The notes: generated by a model from the letters alone, not told the origin. A stretch of DNA of 6,125 nt from Propionibacteriaceae bacterium (GCA_003451975.1 DMIX01000215.1:1-6125); one strand, 5' to 3'. Shown: positions 1 to 5,565, counted from the stretch's first letter. Numbers and translations: made by a program.

Positions 1-494
1 AACTGGGACACCACGACGCGCTCGGTGCCGTTGATGATGAAGGTCCCCTTGTCGGTCATGAGAGGGAAATCCCCCATGAACACCGTCTGGCTCTTGATCT
101 CACCGGTGTCGTTGTTCATGAACTCCGCGGTGACGAACAACGGTGCGGCGTAGGTGAAGTCCTGATCCTTGCAAGCCTCCACGGTGTGCTTGGACTCCTC
201 AAAACGGTTGTCGCGGAACGACAGCGACATCGTCTGGGACAAATCCTCGATGGGCGAGATCTCTTCGAAGATCTCCTCCAGCCCGGATTTGGTATTCACA
301 TCCGTGCGACCTTGGGCGGTGGCAGCGGCGACCCGGTTAGCCCAGGCCTCGTTGCCGATCAGCCAGTCGAAGGATTCGACCTGAAGATCTAGCAGATTGG
401 GAACCTCAAGCGGCTCATGGATCTTCGCGAACGAGATCCTGCCGCTGGGTGAGACAACATTGGTGTTCTTCGACGCAGTGCGCGAGACGGCCAA
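1..494 (-). CDS. rpoB: RNA polymerase beta subunit, N-terminal 164 codons (partial, runs off left edge)
   Basis: Encodes the N-terminal end of the beta subunit, part of the catalytic core of RNA polymerase. The minus-strand reading gives [20 protein letters not shown], then [35 protein letters not shown] and [14 protein letters not shown], all diagnostic of actinobacterial RpoB. The start chosen is TTG at 494-492. It is preceded by GGAAGGA (508-502) with a 7-nt spacer, and TTG followed by an xSR motif is the usual actinobacterial rpoB start. An in-frame GTG at 539-537 would add 15 residues but has no comparable ribosome-binding site. The gene normally follows rplL closely; here about 2.1 kb of accessory DNA lies between them, so it probably relies on a local promoter. 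The C-terminal bulk lies outside the window. Confidence 0.97.
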   Translation of the reverse strand, partial: MAVSRTASKNTNVVSPSGRISFAKIHEPLEVPNLLDLQVESFDWLIGNEAWANRVAAATAQGRTDVNTKSGLEEIFEEISPIEDLSQTMSLSFRDNRFEESKHTVEACKDQDFTYAAPLFVTAEFMNNDTGEIKSQTVFMGDFPLMTDKGTFIINGTERVVVSQ

Positions 495-592
495 GGTGGG
501 GTCCTTCCAGAAGCCCGGGCATTGCCGGTTTCGATGCACGCAGAACGGCCCGCGTCAAGGCACGGGTCGTCGAAAGCGATGGGCAAAGCGCT

Positions 593-622
593 AGATTACC
601 CGAGATGGGCACACCTCTGCAA
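593..622 (-). promoter_or_regulatory. Candidate rpoB promoter
   Basis: On the minus strand TTGCAG (622-617) is followed after 18 bp by TAATCT (598-593). This is a reasonable sigma-70/HrdB-like pair and would give an rpoB leader of about 90 nt. The match is by eye only; other starts upstream, for example from the TTGACA elements at 882-898, are possible. Confidence 0.4.
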
Positions 623-754
623 ATCCGCGCACGCGAAGAAGGGCCGGAATTTTGCGGAGGTTTGCGGCCTCCAAGATCGACCGAGCCCCATACTGCATCC
701 TCTGGCCAGATCGCGCCACTCCCCGAGGGTTACAACTTGATTGCCAGCACACGC

Positions 755-814
755 CACGAGCCGGTGCCCAAGGCTGCGGGAGGGGTTGCCGCACCATTTG
801 GACACCGGCTCATG
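755..814 (-). terminator. Long hairpin between the regulator gene and rpoB; possible terminator or leader structure
   Basis: In minus-strand RNA, positions 814-798 pair with 771-755 as a 17-bp stem with two G-U wobbles. The arms begin CAUGAGCCGGUG and end CACCGGCUCGUG. An inner UGCGG/CCGCA helix (793-789 with 779-775) closes a small loop. Both mismatches in the DNA palindrome become G-U pairs only in minus-strand RNA, which favours an RNA role in the direction of the regulator and rpoB. It begins about 80 nt after the regulator's stop codon and about 260 nt before rpoB. No U-run follows, so it could be an actinobacterial U-less terminator, an mRNA-stabilising structure or part of a long rpoB leader. 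The remainder of the 400-bp gap (495-894) shows only promoter-like hexamers and the inverted repeat at 870-898; I see no convincing gene in it. Confidence 0.5.
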
Positions 815-869
815 TGGTGTACTCATCCGACGCGCTAGGGGGGCGCCGACTGAGCACTATTCGATCAGA

Positions 870-898
870 CTTGACAACAGCTGTCAAGTTTTTGTCAA
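870..898. promoter_or_regulatory. Operator-like inverted repeat facing rpoB
   Basis: CTTGACA (870-876), 5-bp spacer, TGTCAAG (882-888) is a perfect 7-bp inverted repeat. An extra TGTCAA half-site at 893-898 overlaps the regulator's stop codon. On the minus strand the arms present two TTGACA hexamers (898-893 and 887-882) that could serve as -35 elements toward rpoB. The second is followed after 17 bp by TCGAAT, a weak -10. The same CTTGAC...GTCAAG arrangement recurs in the regulator/peptide promoter region at 2188-2205, so a shared DNA-binding protein, most simply the adjacent XRE-type regulator, is the likely reader. Binding is inferred. Confidence 0.5.
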
Positions 899-2145
899 AG
901 GCCTTCCTGTGTTCGCTGCCCGACGCTGCGTCGCCAGGCCTGAGCCGCGGCCGCCAGCCGACCCTCGACCTCCAAAGCCTCGGCCGCGATGCGGTACTGC
1001 TCACGTGCCTCTTCCTCGCGTCCACAGGCAGCCAGGGCTTGCGCCAGCACCAGTTCGGTGCCGCTGCGGGAAAGCTCCTTGGCACCCAACACCGGATCGG
1101 CCAAGACCTCCGAAGCAATGCGTACGGCTTCCTCGGGATTGCCGGAGTGAAGGGCCAGTTGCGCCTCGACCTGGCGCAGTTCAGCCAGGTCGTGGTTGTT
1201 ACCAAGGATCTCGATCCCCAGCGAAGCGGTTCGCACCAGCTCGGCCACGCCATCGGTAATCCCCGCCCCCAACAGACAACTCGCTGCCGAACGCTGAAAG
1301 CGCGACCACAGTCGCAGGTCACGGCGGGCATCCAACAGCTTCTGAGCCTGTTCATGGTGCGCGATACCGGCGGCCACATCGCCGGCCACGAACTCGGCAG
1401 TTCCGATAGCCCAGGCGATCATTCCCCGGGAGTGATCCGAGGTGAGCTCGGCGGACAACTCCTCCAAACGATCCAGGTACGGGGCACTCTCCGAAGCCGG
1501 ATGTCCGGCCTCTGACATGGCGCTGACTAGGGCCATAAGAGCTTCTGCCTGAATGATCGGCGGCAACGCGGCAGCCACCTCGACAGCCCGCGCGCCCAGC
1601 GCGACGGCGCGTCCGAGACGGTCCGAGGCGCGATGTGAAATCGATGCCAGACAGAGTGCTTGCGCCCGAGCGACCGGATAGCGATTGGCCGTCCTATGGT
1701 CGGCCAAAGACTCGGCCAACTGTGCAGCCGCGGCAAAGTCTCCGGAGGCAAACATGGCCTGCCCCATGACGTAGCGGGACTCCCACTCACGGTCCCAATC
1801 CCCCACAGCCGCAGCGGCCTCAGCGGCTTGTTCAGCATGGTTGAGCGCCGCGGTCCAGTCATGGTCGGACCACGCCCGCTCAGCGATGAGGAGATCTTCG
1901 ATGAGGTCACCGGTGACCGGTCGACCCAGGTCCGTCTTGGCCGAGACCCCCCACTCCAGCGGGGAGAGCCCCAACCGACGAGAGACGAACTCGACAACTT
2001 CCGGGGTTGCGGTGCGGCGGCCACTCTCCAAGTGGGAAATGTAGCTGCCAGAGAACTTGTCGCCGCCCAACTCAGCCTGCGACATACCTTTACTCTTGCG
2101 AGCCTGGCGAAGCATCACGCCGAACTCAGCGGCTCCTGCGTTCAC
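895..2145 (-). CDS. XRE-family HTH regulator with TPR-like C-terminal domain (candidate peptide receptor)
   Basis: A 416-aa cytoplasmic DNA-binding protein. Residues about 7-65 form an XRE/Cro-type helix-turn-helix: FGVMLRQARKSKGMSQAEL, then SGSYISHLESGRRTATPEVV. Residues about 85-410 are Ala-rich, almost all helical, and contain repeated TPR-like helix pairs, for example near 86-115, 122-150, 243-275, 321-350 and 361-392 (GNPEEAVRIASEVL, GREEEAREQYRIAAEAL). No membrane segment or enzymatic motif is visible. The start is GTG at 2145-2143 behind a strong GAGGAGGA, about 5 nt upstream. HTH plus TPR is the architecture of RRNPP peptide-responsive regulators such as PlcR, PrgX, ComR and Rgg. The divergent 54-aa exported-peptide ORF at 2256 supplies a plausible ligand. 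Inverted repeats at its promoter suggest autoregulation. Many actinobacterial XRE-TPR regulators have no known ligand, so family and fold are secure but peptide sensing is inference. Confidence 0.88.
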   Translation of the reverse strand: MNAGAAEFGVMLRQARKSKGMSQAELGGDKFSGSYISHLESGRRTATPEVVEFVSRRLGLSPLEWGVSAKTDLGRPVTGDLIEDLLIAERAWSDHDWTAALNHAEQAAEAAAAVGDWDREWESRYVMGQAMFASGDFAAAAQLAESLADHRTANRYPVARAQALCLASISHRASDRLGRAVALGARAVEVAAALPPIIQAEALMALVSAMSEAGHPASESAPYLDRLEELSAELTSDHSRGMIAWAIGTAEFVAGDVAAGIAHHEQAQKLLDARRDLRLWSRFQRSAASCLLGAGITDGVAELVRTASLGIEILGNNHDLAELRQVEAQLALHSGNPEEAVRIASEVLADPVLGAKELSRSGTELVLAQALAACGREEEAREQYRIAAEALEVEGRLAAAAQAWRRSVGQRTQEGL

Positions 2146-2175
2146 GCAATCCTCCTCTTGTTCACGTGTCTATCA

Positions 2176-2217
2176 AATCTGTCAAATCTTGACAAGACAG
2201 TCAAGTCCTGCGAGGCT
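2176..2217. promoter_or_regulatory. Overlapping divergent promoters with operator-like repeats (regulator / peptide gene)
   Basis: The sequence holds TGTCAA (2180-2185), then CTTGAC-AAGACA-GTCAAG (2188-2205). Together these give two overlapping inverted repeats: TGTCAA-N3-TTGACA and CTTGAC-N6-GTCAAG. Rightward, TTGACA (2189-2194) is 17 bp from GAGGCT (2212-2217), a weak -10 that would serve the peptide gene. Leftward, TTGACT (2204-2199) is 17 bp from CAGATT (2181-2176), which would serve the regulator gene. The two -35 elements lie within the same palindrome, so polymerase binding in the two directions would be mutually exclusive and a protein on the palindrome could control both. The -10 boxes are imperfect and assigned by eye. 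Confidence 0.5.
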
Positions 2218-2255
2218 TCTCGCAATAAGCCAGTCCAGAGAGAGGCTTCGCCATC

Positions 2256-2420
2256 ATGACCATCCGCAAGATCATCGCAGCCGCCACTATCACCGGCGCT
2301 CTCGCAGCTCTCCCCATCACCTTGATCGTTAGCAATGGGCTCAGTGCAGGGAGCGCCGTCGGCGTATCCAGCACGGTCACGACCGCCGGCGGCCAGGGCA
2401 ACTGGCCGATGTTGAAGTGA
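2256..2420 (+). CDS. 54-aa small exported peptide, candidate signalling peptide precursor
   Basis: A short ORF, ATG at 2256 to TGA at 2418-2420. It starts MTIRKIIAAATITGALAALP and ends TTAGGQGNWPMLK. Residues 1-5 are a positively charged n-region (R4, K5). Residues 6-25 are a hydrophobic helix, followed by a polar, small-residue tail of about 29 residues with possible signal-peptidase sites around LSAGSA (29-34). There is no cysteine, so it is not an obvious lanthipeptide. A purine-rich AGAGAGAGG (2237-2245) sits 10 nt before the ATG, a serviceable but slightly distant ribosome-binding site. The gene is divergent from the HTH-TPR regulator and ends before a strong hairpin, so it forms its own transcription unit. 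The layout resembles a Phr/PapR/PrgQ-type pheromone precursor whose mature signal is a few C-terminal residues, for example GNWPMLK. Alternatives are a small membrane peptide or toxin controlled by the neighbouring regulator. I do not recognise a family. Confidence 0.68.
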   Translation: MTIRKIIAAATITGALAALPITLIVSNGLSAGSAVGVSSTVTTAGGQGNWPMLK

Positions 2421-2475
2421 TCTGAACACCACAGGATCATCCCCTCTACGTGTCACCCACCCCCACCAAGAAGTT

Positions 2476-2513
2476 CGTTTGGCGGGACACTAGTTCTAGT
2501 GTCCCGCCAAACG
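2476..2513 (+). terminator. Strong hairpin terminator at the end of the peptide gene
   Basis: A perfect 18-bp inverted repeat (2476-2493 with 2496-2513, TT at the centre) built on CGTTTGGCGGGACACTAG. It lies 55 nt after the peptide gene's stop and is followed on the plus strand by CGTTTCT, a modest T-rich stretch. As a perfect palindrome it folds on both strands and could also back up the rplL terminator, since the two transcription units converge here. Confidence 0.75.
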
Positions 2514-2558
2514 CGTTTCTACACCTGGTTTGGCTCACACGACTCGGCCGCTAAAGCA

Positions 2559-2594
2559 ACTGGGCGGTGACGACCGAAGTCGCCACCGCCCAGT
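2559..2594 (-). terminator. rplL intrinsic terminator with UUCG tetraloop
   Basis: In minus-strand RNA, positions 2594-2579 pair with 2574-2559 as a 16-bp GC-rich stem (ACUGGGCGGUG outer arm) capped by C(UUCG)G. The single A/C mismatch in the DNA palindrome (2570/2583) becomes a G-U pair only in minus-strand RNA. That identifies the direction as rplL. The stem starts 21 nt after the rplL stop and is followed by UUGCUUU. Confidence 0.85.
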
Positions 2595-2615
2595 AGGCGA
2601 TGAGTCAGTGATGAA

Positions 2616-3014
2616 TCACTTGATGCTGACCGCAGCGCCAGCAGCCTCGAGGGCTTCCTTGGCCTTGGCGGCAACGTCGCGAGCGACCTTCTCCAGCACG
2701 GCCTTCGGAGCGGCCTCGACCAGGCCCTTGGCCTCGGCCAGACCCAGGCTCGTCAGCGCGCGAACCTCCTTGATGACAGCGATCTTCTTGTCGCCGGCAG
2801 ACTCCAGGATCACGTCGACCTCGCTGGACTCTTCCTCGCCAGCGGCGTCGCCGCCCTCGCCGCCAGCAGCCGGAGCGGCCGCCGCGGCAACAGCCACCGG
2901 AGCGGCCGCAGTGACACCGAAGGTGTCTTCGAACAGTTTCACAAACTCAGAGAGCTCGATCAGCGTCATCTCCTTGAACGCTTCGAGCAGTTCATCAGTG
3001 GTGAGCTTTGCCAT
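2616..3014 (-). CDS. rplL: 50S ribosomal protein L7/L12
   Basis: The 132-aa multicopy stalk protein of the large subunit, which recruits and activates translation GTPases (EF-Tu, EF-G). The N-terminal dimerisation domain ([20 protein letters not shown], residues 1 to about 35) is the part that binds the L10 helix. It is followed by a long Ala/Gly/Glu-rich hinge (about 36-63, including [15 protein letters not shown]). The globular C-terminal domain contains [20 protein letters not shown] and ends [12 protein letters not shown] at 3014 is chosen because it begins the conserved MAKLT. An in-frame start at 3104 would add 30 residues lying inside the rplJ 3' end. AAAGGA lies about 10 nt upstream. 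The gene is 19 nt downstream of rplJ in one operon and is followed by a strong terminator. Confidence 0.98.
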   Translation of the reverse strand: MAKLTTDELLEAFKEMTLIELSEFVKLFEDTFGVTAAAPVAVAAAAAPAAGGEGGDAAGEEESSEVDVILESAGDKKIAVIKEVRALTSLGLAEAKGLVEAAPKAVLEKVARDVAAKAKEALEAAGAAVSIK

Positions 3015-3033
3015 TTCCTGATTGTCCTTTCGA

Positions 3034-3621
3034 TTACTCGGATGCAGCGTCAGCCGCGGTAGTGGTGGCCTCAACAGCTGCTGCTGCATCGGTCGCCGGG
3101 GCATCCCCGGCAGGCTTCTGGGAGGTAAGGGCGTTCATCGCGCGAGCGGCCGCCGACAGCGGCGCGGCGAACAAGCCGACCGCCTTGGCCAGGTTGCCGT
3201 TCATGGCGCCGGCCAGCTTGGCCAGCAGCACCTCACGGGACTCCAGGTCAGCGAGCTTCTTGACCGCATCGGCATCAAGGACGCGACCGTCCATGACACC
3301 ACCCTTGATCACCAGAAGCGGGTGTGCCTTGGCGAAGTCGCGCAAACCCTTAGCCACGGTGGCAACGTCACCGCGGATGAACGCAATGGCGGTCGGTCCG
3401 GCCAGAGAGTCGTCCAGACCCTCAATGCCAGCCTCGCGCGCCGCGATCTTGGTCAGCGTGTTCTTCGTCACGGCGTAGGTGGCGTCCGCACCGAGTGATC
3501 TGCGCAATTCCTGCAGTTCAGCAACGGTGAGTCCGCGGTATTCCGTCAGCACAGCGGCGGTGGCGTCGTTGAAATGACTCGTCAACTCCGCAACGGCTGC
3601 TGCCTTGTCCGGCCTCGCCAT
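3034..3621 (-). CDS. rplJ: 50S ribosomal protein L10
   Basis: A 195-aa protein that anchors the L7/L12 stalk to 23S rRNA next to L11. It begins [20 protein letters not shown] and continues with [20 protein letters not shown] and [13 protein letters not shown], the conserved L10 rRNA-binding region. The C-terminal helix that carries L7/L12 dimers (about 140-165, [20 protein letters not shown]) is followed by a low-complexity Ala/Thr/Asp tail of about 27 residues, common in actinobacteria. ATG at 3621-3619 is chosen for its strong GGAAGGAG 5-6 nt upstream and the usual MARPDK start. A 23-residue upstream extension to 3690 would run through the attenuator hairpin and is rejected. It is co-transcribed with rplL, and the leader upstream suggests L10-mediated feedback. 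Confidence 0.98.
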   Translation of the reverse strand: MARPDKAAAVAELTSHFNDATAAVLTEYRGLTVAELQELRRSLGADATYAVTKNTLTKIAAREAGIEGLDDSLAGPTAIAFIRGDVATVAKGLRDFAKAHPLLVIKGGVMDGRVLDADAVKKLADLESREVLLAKLAGAMNGNLAKAVGLFAAPLSAAARAMNALTSQKPAGDAPATDAAAAVEATTTAADAASE

Positions 3622-3666
3622 GGGTCTCCTTCCCACATCTTCCTCTGGTGCCGAACCCGTGGGCAG

Positions 3667-3785
3667 AAAAAAACCCCGGTGCGCAGGCAACCGGGGGACA
3701 ACTCCATGGAGTGTCTGGTCTCACCTGCGCGGGATTTCCTGGCCCTTGACGATGGGGTCAAGGACCGCACCAGCGGTCTTCGGCA
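3667..3785 (-). promoter_or_regulatory. L10-type leader RNA with attenuator/terminator upstream of rplJ
   Basis: The minus-strand RNA begins near GAUGCCGAAGACCGCUGGUG and carries GCGCAGGUGA, sequence elements I associate with actinobacterial L10 leaders. A 10-bp stem (3766-3757 with 3750-3741, one G-U pair) lies in the middle. The leader ends in CCCCGGU (3696-3690), a 9-nt loop, ACCGGGG (3680-3674) and seven U's (3673-3667), a textbook intrinsic terminator 46 nt before the rplJ start. The terminator loop contains CCUGCGC (3687-3681), exactly complementary to the upstream GCGCAGG (3730-3724), so an alternative pairing could compete with termination. In known L10 leaders the L10(L12)4 complex binds the leader and lowers rplJL expression. 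Binding here is inferred from position and motifs. Confidence 0.75.
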
Positions 3786-3791
3786 TCGCTC

Positions 3792-3821
3792 AGTCTACGG
3801 CTAGGACGAGGACTGCTCCAA
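3792..3821 (-). promoter_or_regulatory. Candidate rplJL promoter
   Basis: On the minus strand TTGGAG (3821-3816) is followed after 18 bp by TAGACT (3797-3792), a good actinobacterial -10. The -35 lies inside the 3' end of the acetyltransferase gene and the -10 just after its stop. Transcription would start about 7 nt later, at the beginning of the L10 leader. Confidence 0.6.
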
Positions 3822-4319
3822 ATCGGCATCTCCAGGGCGCCGTTCCTCGAAGCCCAGCCGCGCGCACAATGCCGATTCGTCCTGAGGGACCGCCATTGTG
3901 ATGGTCACGAACCGGGCAAGGCTCAACCGGGAGGCGGCACTGGCCAACATCGCCGAGGCCACCCCGCGACGACGCCATTGCGGGTGCACGAATAGCTCGA
4001 TCACCTGCGGCTCGGAATCCGGACGCGCCACCACCTGTAAGGAGCCCACGACGTGGCCCTCGGCTAAGGCGACAGGCGAGGCTCCGGGAAGCAACTTGCC
4101 GTGCTCCCCTTTCAAGGCGCTGGTGACCAGGGCTTTGGCCTGGCGCAGGTCCCGCACTTCTGGCCTCGCGGCGAGCAGACACTCGGCCAGGCCAGTGAAG
4201 TGGTCGGGTCCAATCGCGGCCAGGTGCAGACCGAGAACCGTTCGCCCGCTCGCGGCGAGCGCGTCCAAGGGTGCGACCACGGTCACCTCAGAGTCCGCGT
4301 GTGACGTCATGGCCGTCAT
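3801..4319 (-). CDS. GNAT-family N-acetyltransferase
   Basis: A 172-aa single-domain protein with the acetyl-CoA-binding GNAT motif A at about residues 106-125 (VIELFVHPQWRRRGVASAML, with the R-R-x-G-x-A pyrophosphate loop at 117-121). A later motif-B-like segment is ALCARLGFEERRPGD (150-164). The strand before it (GHVVGSLQVVARP) fits the central beta-sheet. It should transfer an acetyl group from acetyl-CoA to an amine; the substrate cannot be read from the sequence. It lies between the rplA terminator and the rplJ promoter, on the same strand. Position next to rplJL invites comparison with RimL/RimJ-type ribosomal-protein acetyltransferases, but nothing in the sequence shows that. ATG at 4319 has no clear Shine-Dalgarno; a second in-frame ATG at 4310 is equally possible. 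Confidence 0.85.
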   Translation of the reverse strand: MTAMTSHADSEVTVVAPLDALAASGRTVLGLHLAAIGPDHFTGLAECLLAARPEVRDLRQAKALVTSALKGEHGKLLPGASPVALAEGHVVGSLQVVARPDSEPQVIELFVHPQWRRRGVASAMLASAASRLSLARFVTITMAVPQDESALCARLGFEERRPGDADLEQSSS

Positions 4320-4378
4320 TGTGGTCTACATCCGCACCGACCAGGCGCGGCGCCCAGCGGCGTTACCGGGCCGAAACG

Positions 4379-4413
4379 CAATGGGGGCCCGTGCTGAGCA
4401 CGGGCCCCCATTG
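4379..4413 (-). terminator. rplKA operon terminator
   Basis: A perfect 16-17-bp GC-rich inverted repeat (4379-4395 with 4397-4413, core GGGGGCCCGTGC). In minus-strand RNA it is followed by UUUCGG a few bases on. It starts 17 nt after the rplA stop, so it terminates rplKA and separates it from the acetyltransferase and rplJL units. No other gene is visible in 4320-4430. Confidence 0.85.
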
Positions 4414-4430
4414 TCAACGTCAGATGAAGC

Positions 4431-5132
4431 TCACTCAGCCTCGGACTTGGTGCGGGTCGGGTCGACCGGGACACCGGGGCCCATCGTCGAGGTCGCAGTG
4501 ATCTTCTTGATGTAGCGACCCTTCGACGCGCTCGGCTTGAGCCGCAGCACCTCATCCAACGCAGCGAAGTAGTTCTGCGTGAGTTGCTCATCGGTGAAGG
4601 ACGCTTTGCCGATGATGAAGTGCAGGTTGGAGTGACGGTCAACGCGGAACTCAATCTTGCCGCCCTTGATGTCGGTCACCGCCTTGGCGACGTCCATGGT
4701 GACGGTGCCGGTCTTGGGGTTCGGCATCAGGCCACGCGGGCCCAGCACACGACCCAGGCGGCCGACCTTTCCCATCAGATCGGGGGTGGCCACCACCGCG
4801 TCGAAATCGAGGTAGCCCTTGGCTACCTTGTCGATCAGTTCGTCGGCGCCCACTTCATCGGCGCCGGCCGCGGTTGCTTCGTTCGCCTTCTCACCGGTGG
4901 CGAAGACCAGGACCCTTGCGGTCTTGCCGGTTCCGTTGGGGAGGTTGACGGTGCCACGAACCATCTGGTCTGCCTTGCGCGGGTCCACCCCGAGTCGCAT
5001 GACGACCTCGACGGTCTCGTCGAACTTCGCTGTCTTGAGTTCCCTTACGAGCGCGCACGCAGTCCCGAGTTCATACGCCTGCGAAGGATCGACCTTCTTT
5101 GCCACTTCGATGTATTTTTTGCCGTGTTTCAT
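4431..5132 (-). CDS. rplA: 50S ribosomal protein L1
   Basis: A 233-aa protein of the L1 stalk that guides deacylated tRNA out of the E site and, in many bacteria, represses its own operon mRNA. Full length for the family. Conserved blocks include [10 protein letters not shown] (34-43), [20 protein letters not shown] (46-65), [19 protein letters not shown] and a C-terminal [17 protein letters not shown] at 5132 lies 1 nt after the rplK stop, with GTGGAG within the rplK end acting as ribosome-binding site, so the two genes are translationally linked. From about residue 44 the protein and its GC-rich codons are typically actinobacterial. The first ~35-40 codons (ATG AAA CAC GGC AAA AAA TAC...) are AT-richer and match the upstream rplK/nusG style instead. 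Read either as a recombinant gene or as an assembly join; the frame is intact. Confidence 0.96.
   Translation of the reverse strand: MKHGKKYIEVAKKVDPSQAYELGTACALVRELKTAKFDETVEVVMRLGVDPRKADQMVRGTVNLPNGTGKTARVLVFATGEKANEATAAGADEVGADELIDKVAKGYLDFDAVVATPDLMGKVGRLGRVLGPRGLMPNPKTGTVTMDVAKAVTDIKGGKIEFRVDRHSNLHFIIGKASFTDEQLTQNYFAALDEVLRLKPSASKGRYIKKITATSTMGPGVPVDPTRTKSEAE
5004..5027. other. Apparent composition/ancestry junction inside rplA
   Basis: These bases encode KFDETVEV (residues 36-43 of L1), conserved across bacteria. Left of here coding DNA is about 62-70% GC in the lines counted and the protein reads as actinobacterial. Right of here lines are about 43-60% GC, and L11 and NusG read as spirochaete-like. 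The exact breakpoint cannot be fixed by eye; anywhere between roughly 4990 and 5060 fits. Confidence 0.5.
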
Positions 5133-5133
5133 C

Positions 5134-5565
5134 TCACCACTCCACTTCTACGCCCATGGAACGGGCAGTACCCGCAATGATGCGCTTCGCGGCTTCAAGA
5201 TCGTTCGCGTTGAGGTCTGGAAGCTTCTGCTTCGCAATCTCTTCGAGTTTTGTCTTGGAAAGCTTTGCCACCTTATCCTTCTGAGGCTGCGAAGAGCCTT
5301 TCTCGATCCCACAGGCTTTCTTGATGAGCACGCTGGCAGGTGGTGTCTTCAGGATGAAGGTGAAAGTCTTGTCCTGATAGATCGTGATGATCGCCGGAAT
5401 AATGAGACCCGGCTCCATGCTCTTCGTGCGCTCATTGAACTGCTGACAGAACATGGGCGCAGAAACGCCATGAGGACCCAAGGCGGGTCCTACAGGTGGA
5501 GCCGGCGTCGCTTTGCCGGCGGGGCACTGCAATTTGACGATTGCAGTAATCTTTTTCTTGGCCAT
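5134..5565 (-). CDS. rplK: 50S ribosomal protein L11
   Basis: A 143-aa protein of the GTPase-associated centre. The N-terminal domain ([20 protein letters not shown], residues 11-30) keeps the Pro-rich thiopeptide/L7-L12-facing loop. The C-terminal domain ([20 protein letters not shown], 119-138) binds 23S rRNA. ATG at 5565 follows ACAGGAGA with a suitable spacer. Where actinobacterial L11 usually has ALGQHGVNIMEFC, this protein has [13 protein letters not shown], then [15 protein letters not shown] and KKACGIEKG. That wording I associate with Treponema/Spirochaeta L11. Codons are AT-richer than in rplJL. It is linked to rplA with 1-bp spacing. Identity is certain; the taxonomic affinity is from memory of the family. 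Confidence 0.97.
   Translation of the reverse strand: MAKKKITAIVKLQCPAGKATPAPPVGPALGPHGVSAPMFCQQFNERTKSMEPGLIIPAIITIYQDKTFTFILKTPPASVLIKKACGIEKGSSQPQKDKVAKLSKTKLEEIAKQKLPDLNANDLEAAKRIIAGTARSMGVEVEW

Noticed and set aside
596..826. Minus-strand 76-codon ORF starting MSTPHEPVSKW in the rpoB upstream gap
   Set aside because: There is no Shine-Dalgarno, it overlaps the 755-814 hairpin and the candidate rpoB promoter, and the cysteine/arginine-rich composition looks non-coding.
652..1515. Plus-strand open frame of 287 codons antisense to the regulator and rpoB leader
   Set aside because: It is the GC-rich shadow of the HTH-TPR gene. The protein has no recognisable domain, there is no ribosome-binding site, and the opposite strand has a convincing domain architecture with a strong Shine-Dalgarno.
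870..2205. Repeats flanking the regulator gene as ends of a mobile element
   Set aside because: The repeats are short palindromes rather than long terminal repeats, no transposase or target duplication is visible, and the peptide gene lies outside them. Regulatory sites fit better.
2142..2456. Minus-strand 104-codon ORF opposite the small peptide gene
   Set aside because: It crosses the divergent promoter region and overlaps the regulator start. The plus-strand frame has a coherent signal-peptide pattern and a ribosome-binding site, whereas this one is a low-complexity Asp/Gly/Arg mix.
3622..3690. N-terminal extension of rplJ to an upstream start at 3690
   Set aside because: It would translate through the terminator/attenuator hairpin; ATG at 3621 has a strong ribosome-binding site and the canonical MARPDK start.
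3745..3762. Third CTTGAC-N6-GTCAAG inverted repeat, in the rplJ leader
   Set aside because: It is part of a longer 10-bp stem with a G-U pair in minus-strand RNA and lies downstream of the promoter within the L10 leader. RNA structure explains it better than an operator, though a genome-wide motif scan should keep it in view.
3898..4515. Plus-strand open frame of 205 codons across the acetyltransferase and the rplA 3' end
   Set aside because: It runs antisense through a clear GNAT gene and through the rplA terminator hairpin, and its composition is arginine/alanine-rich as expected of a shadow frame.
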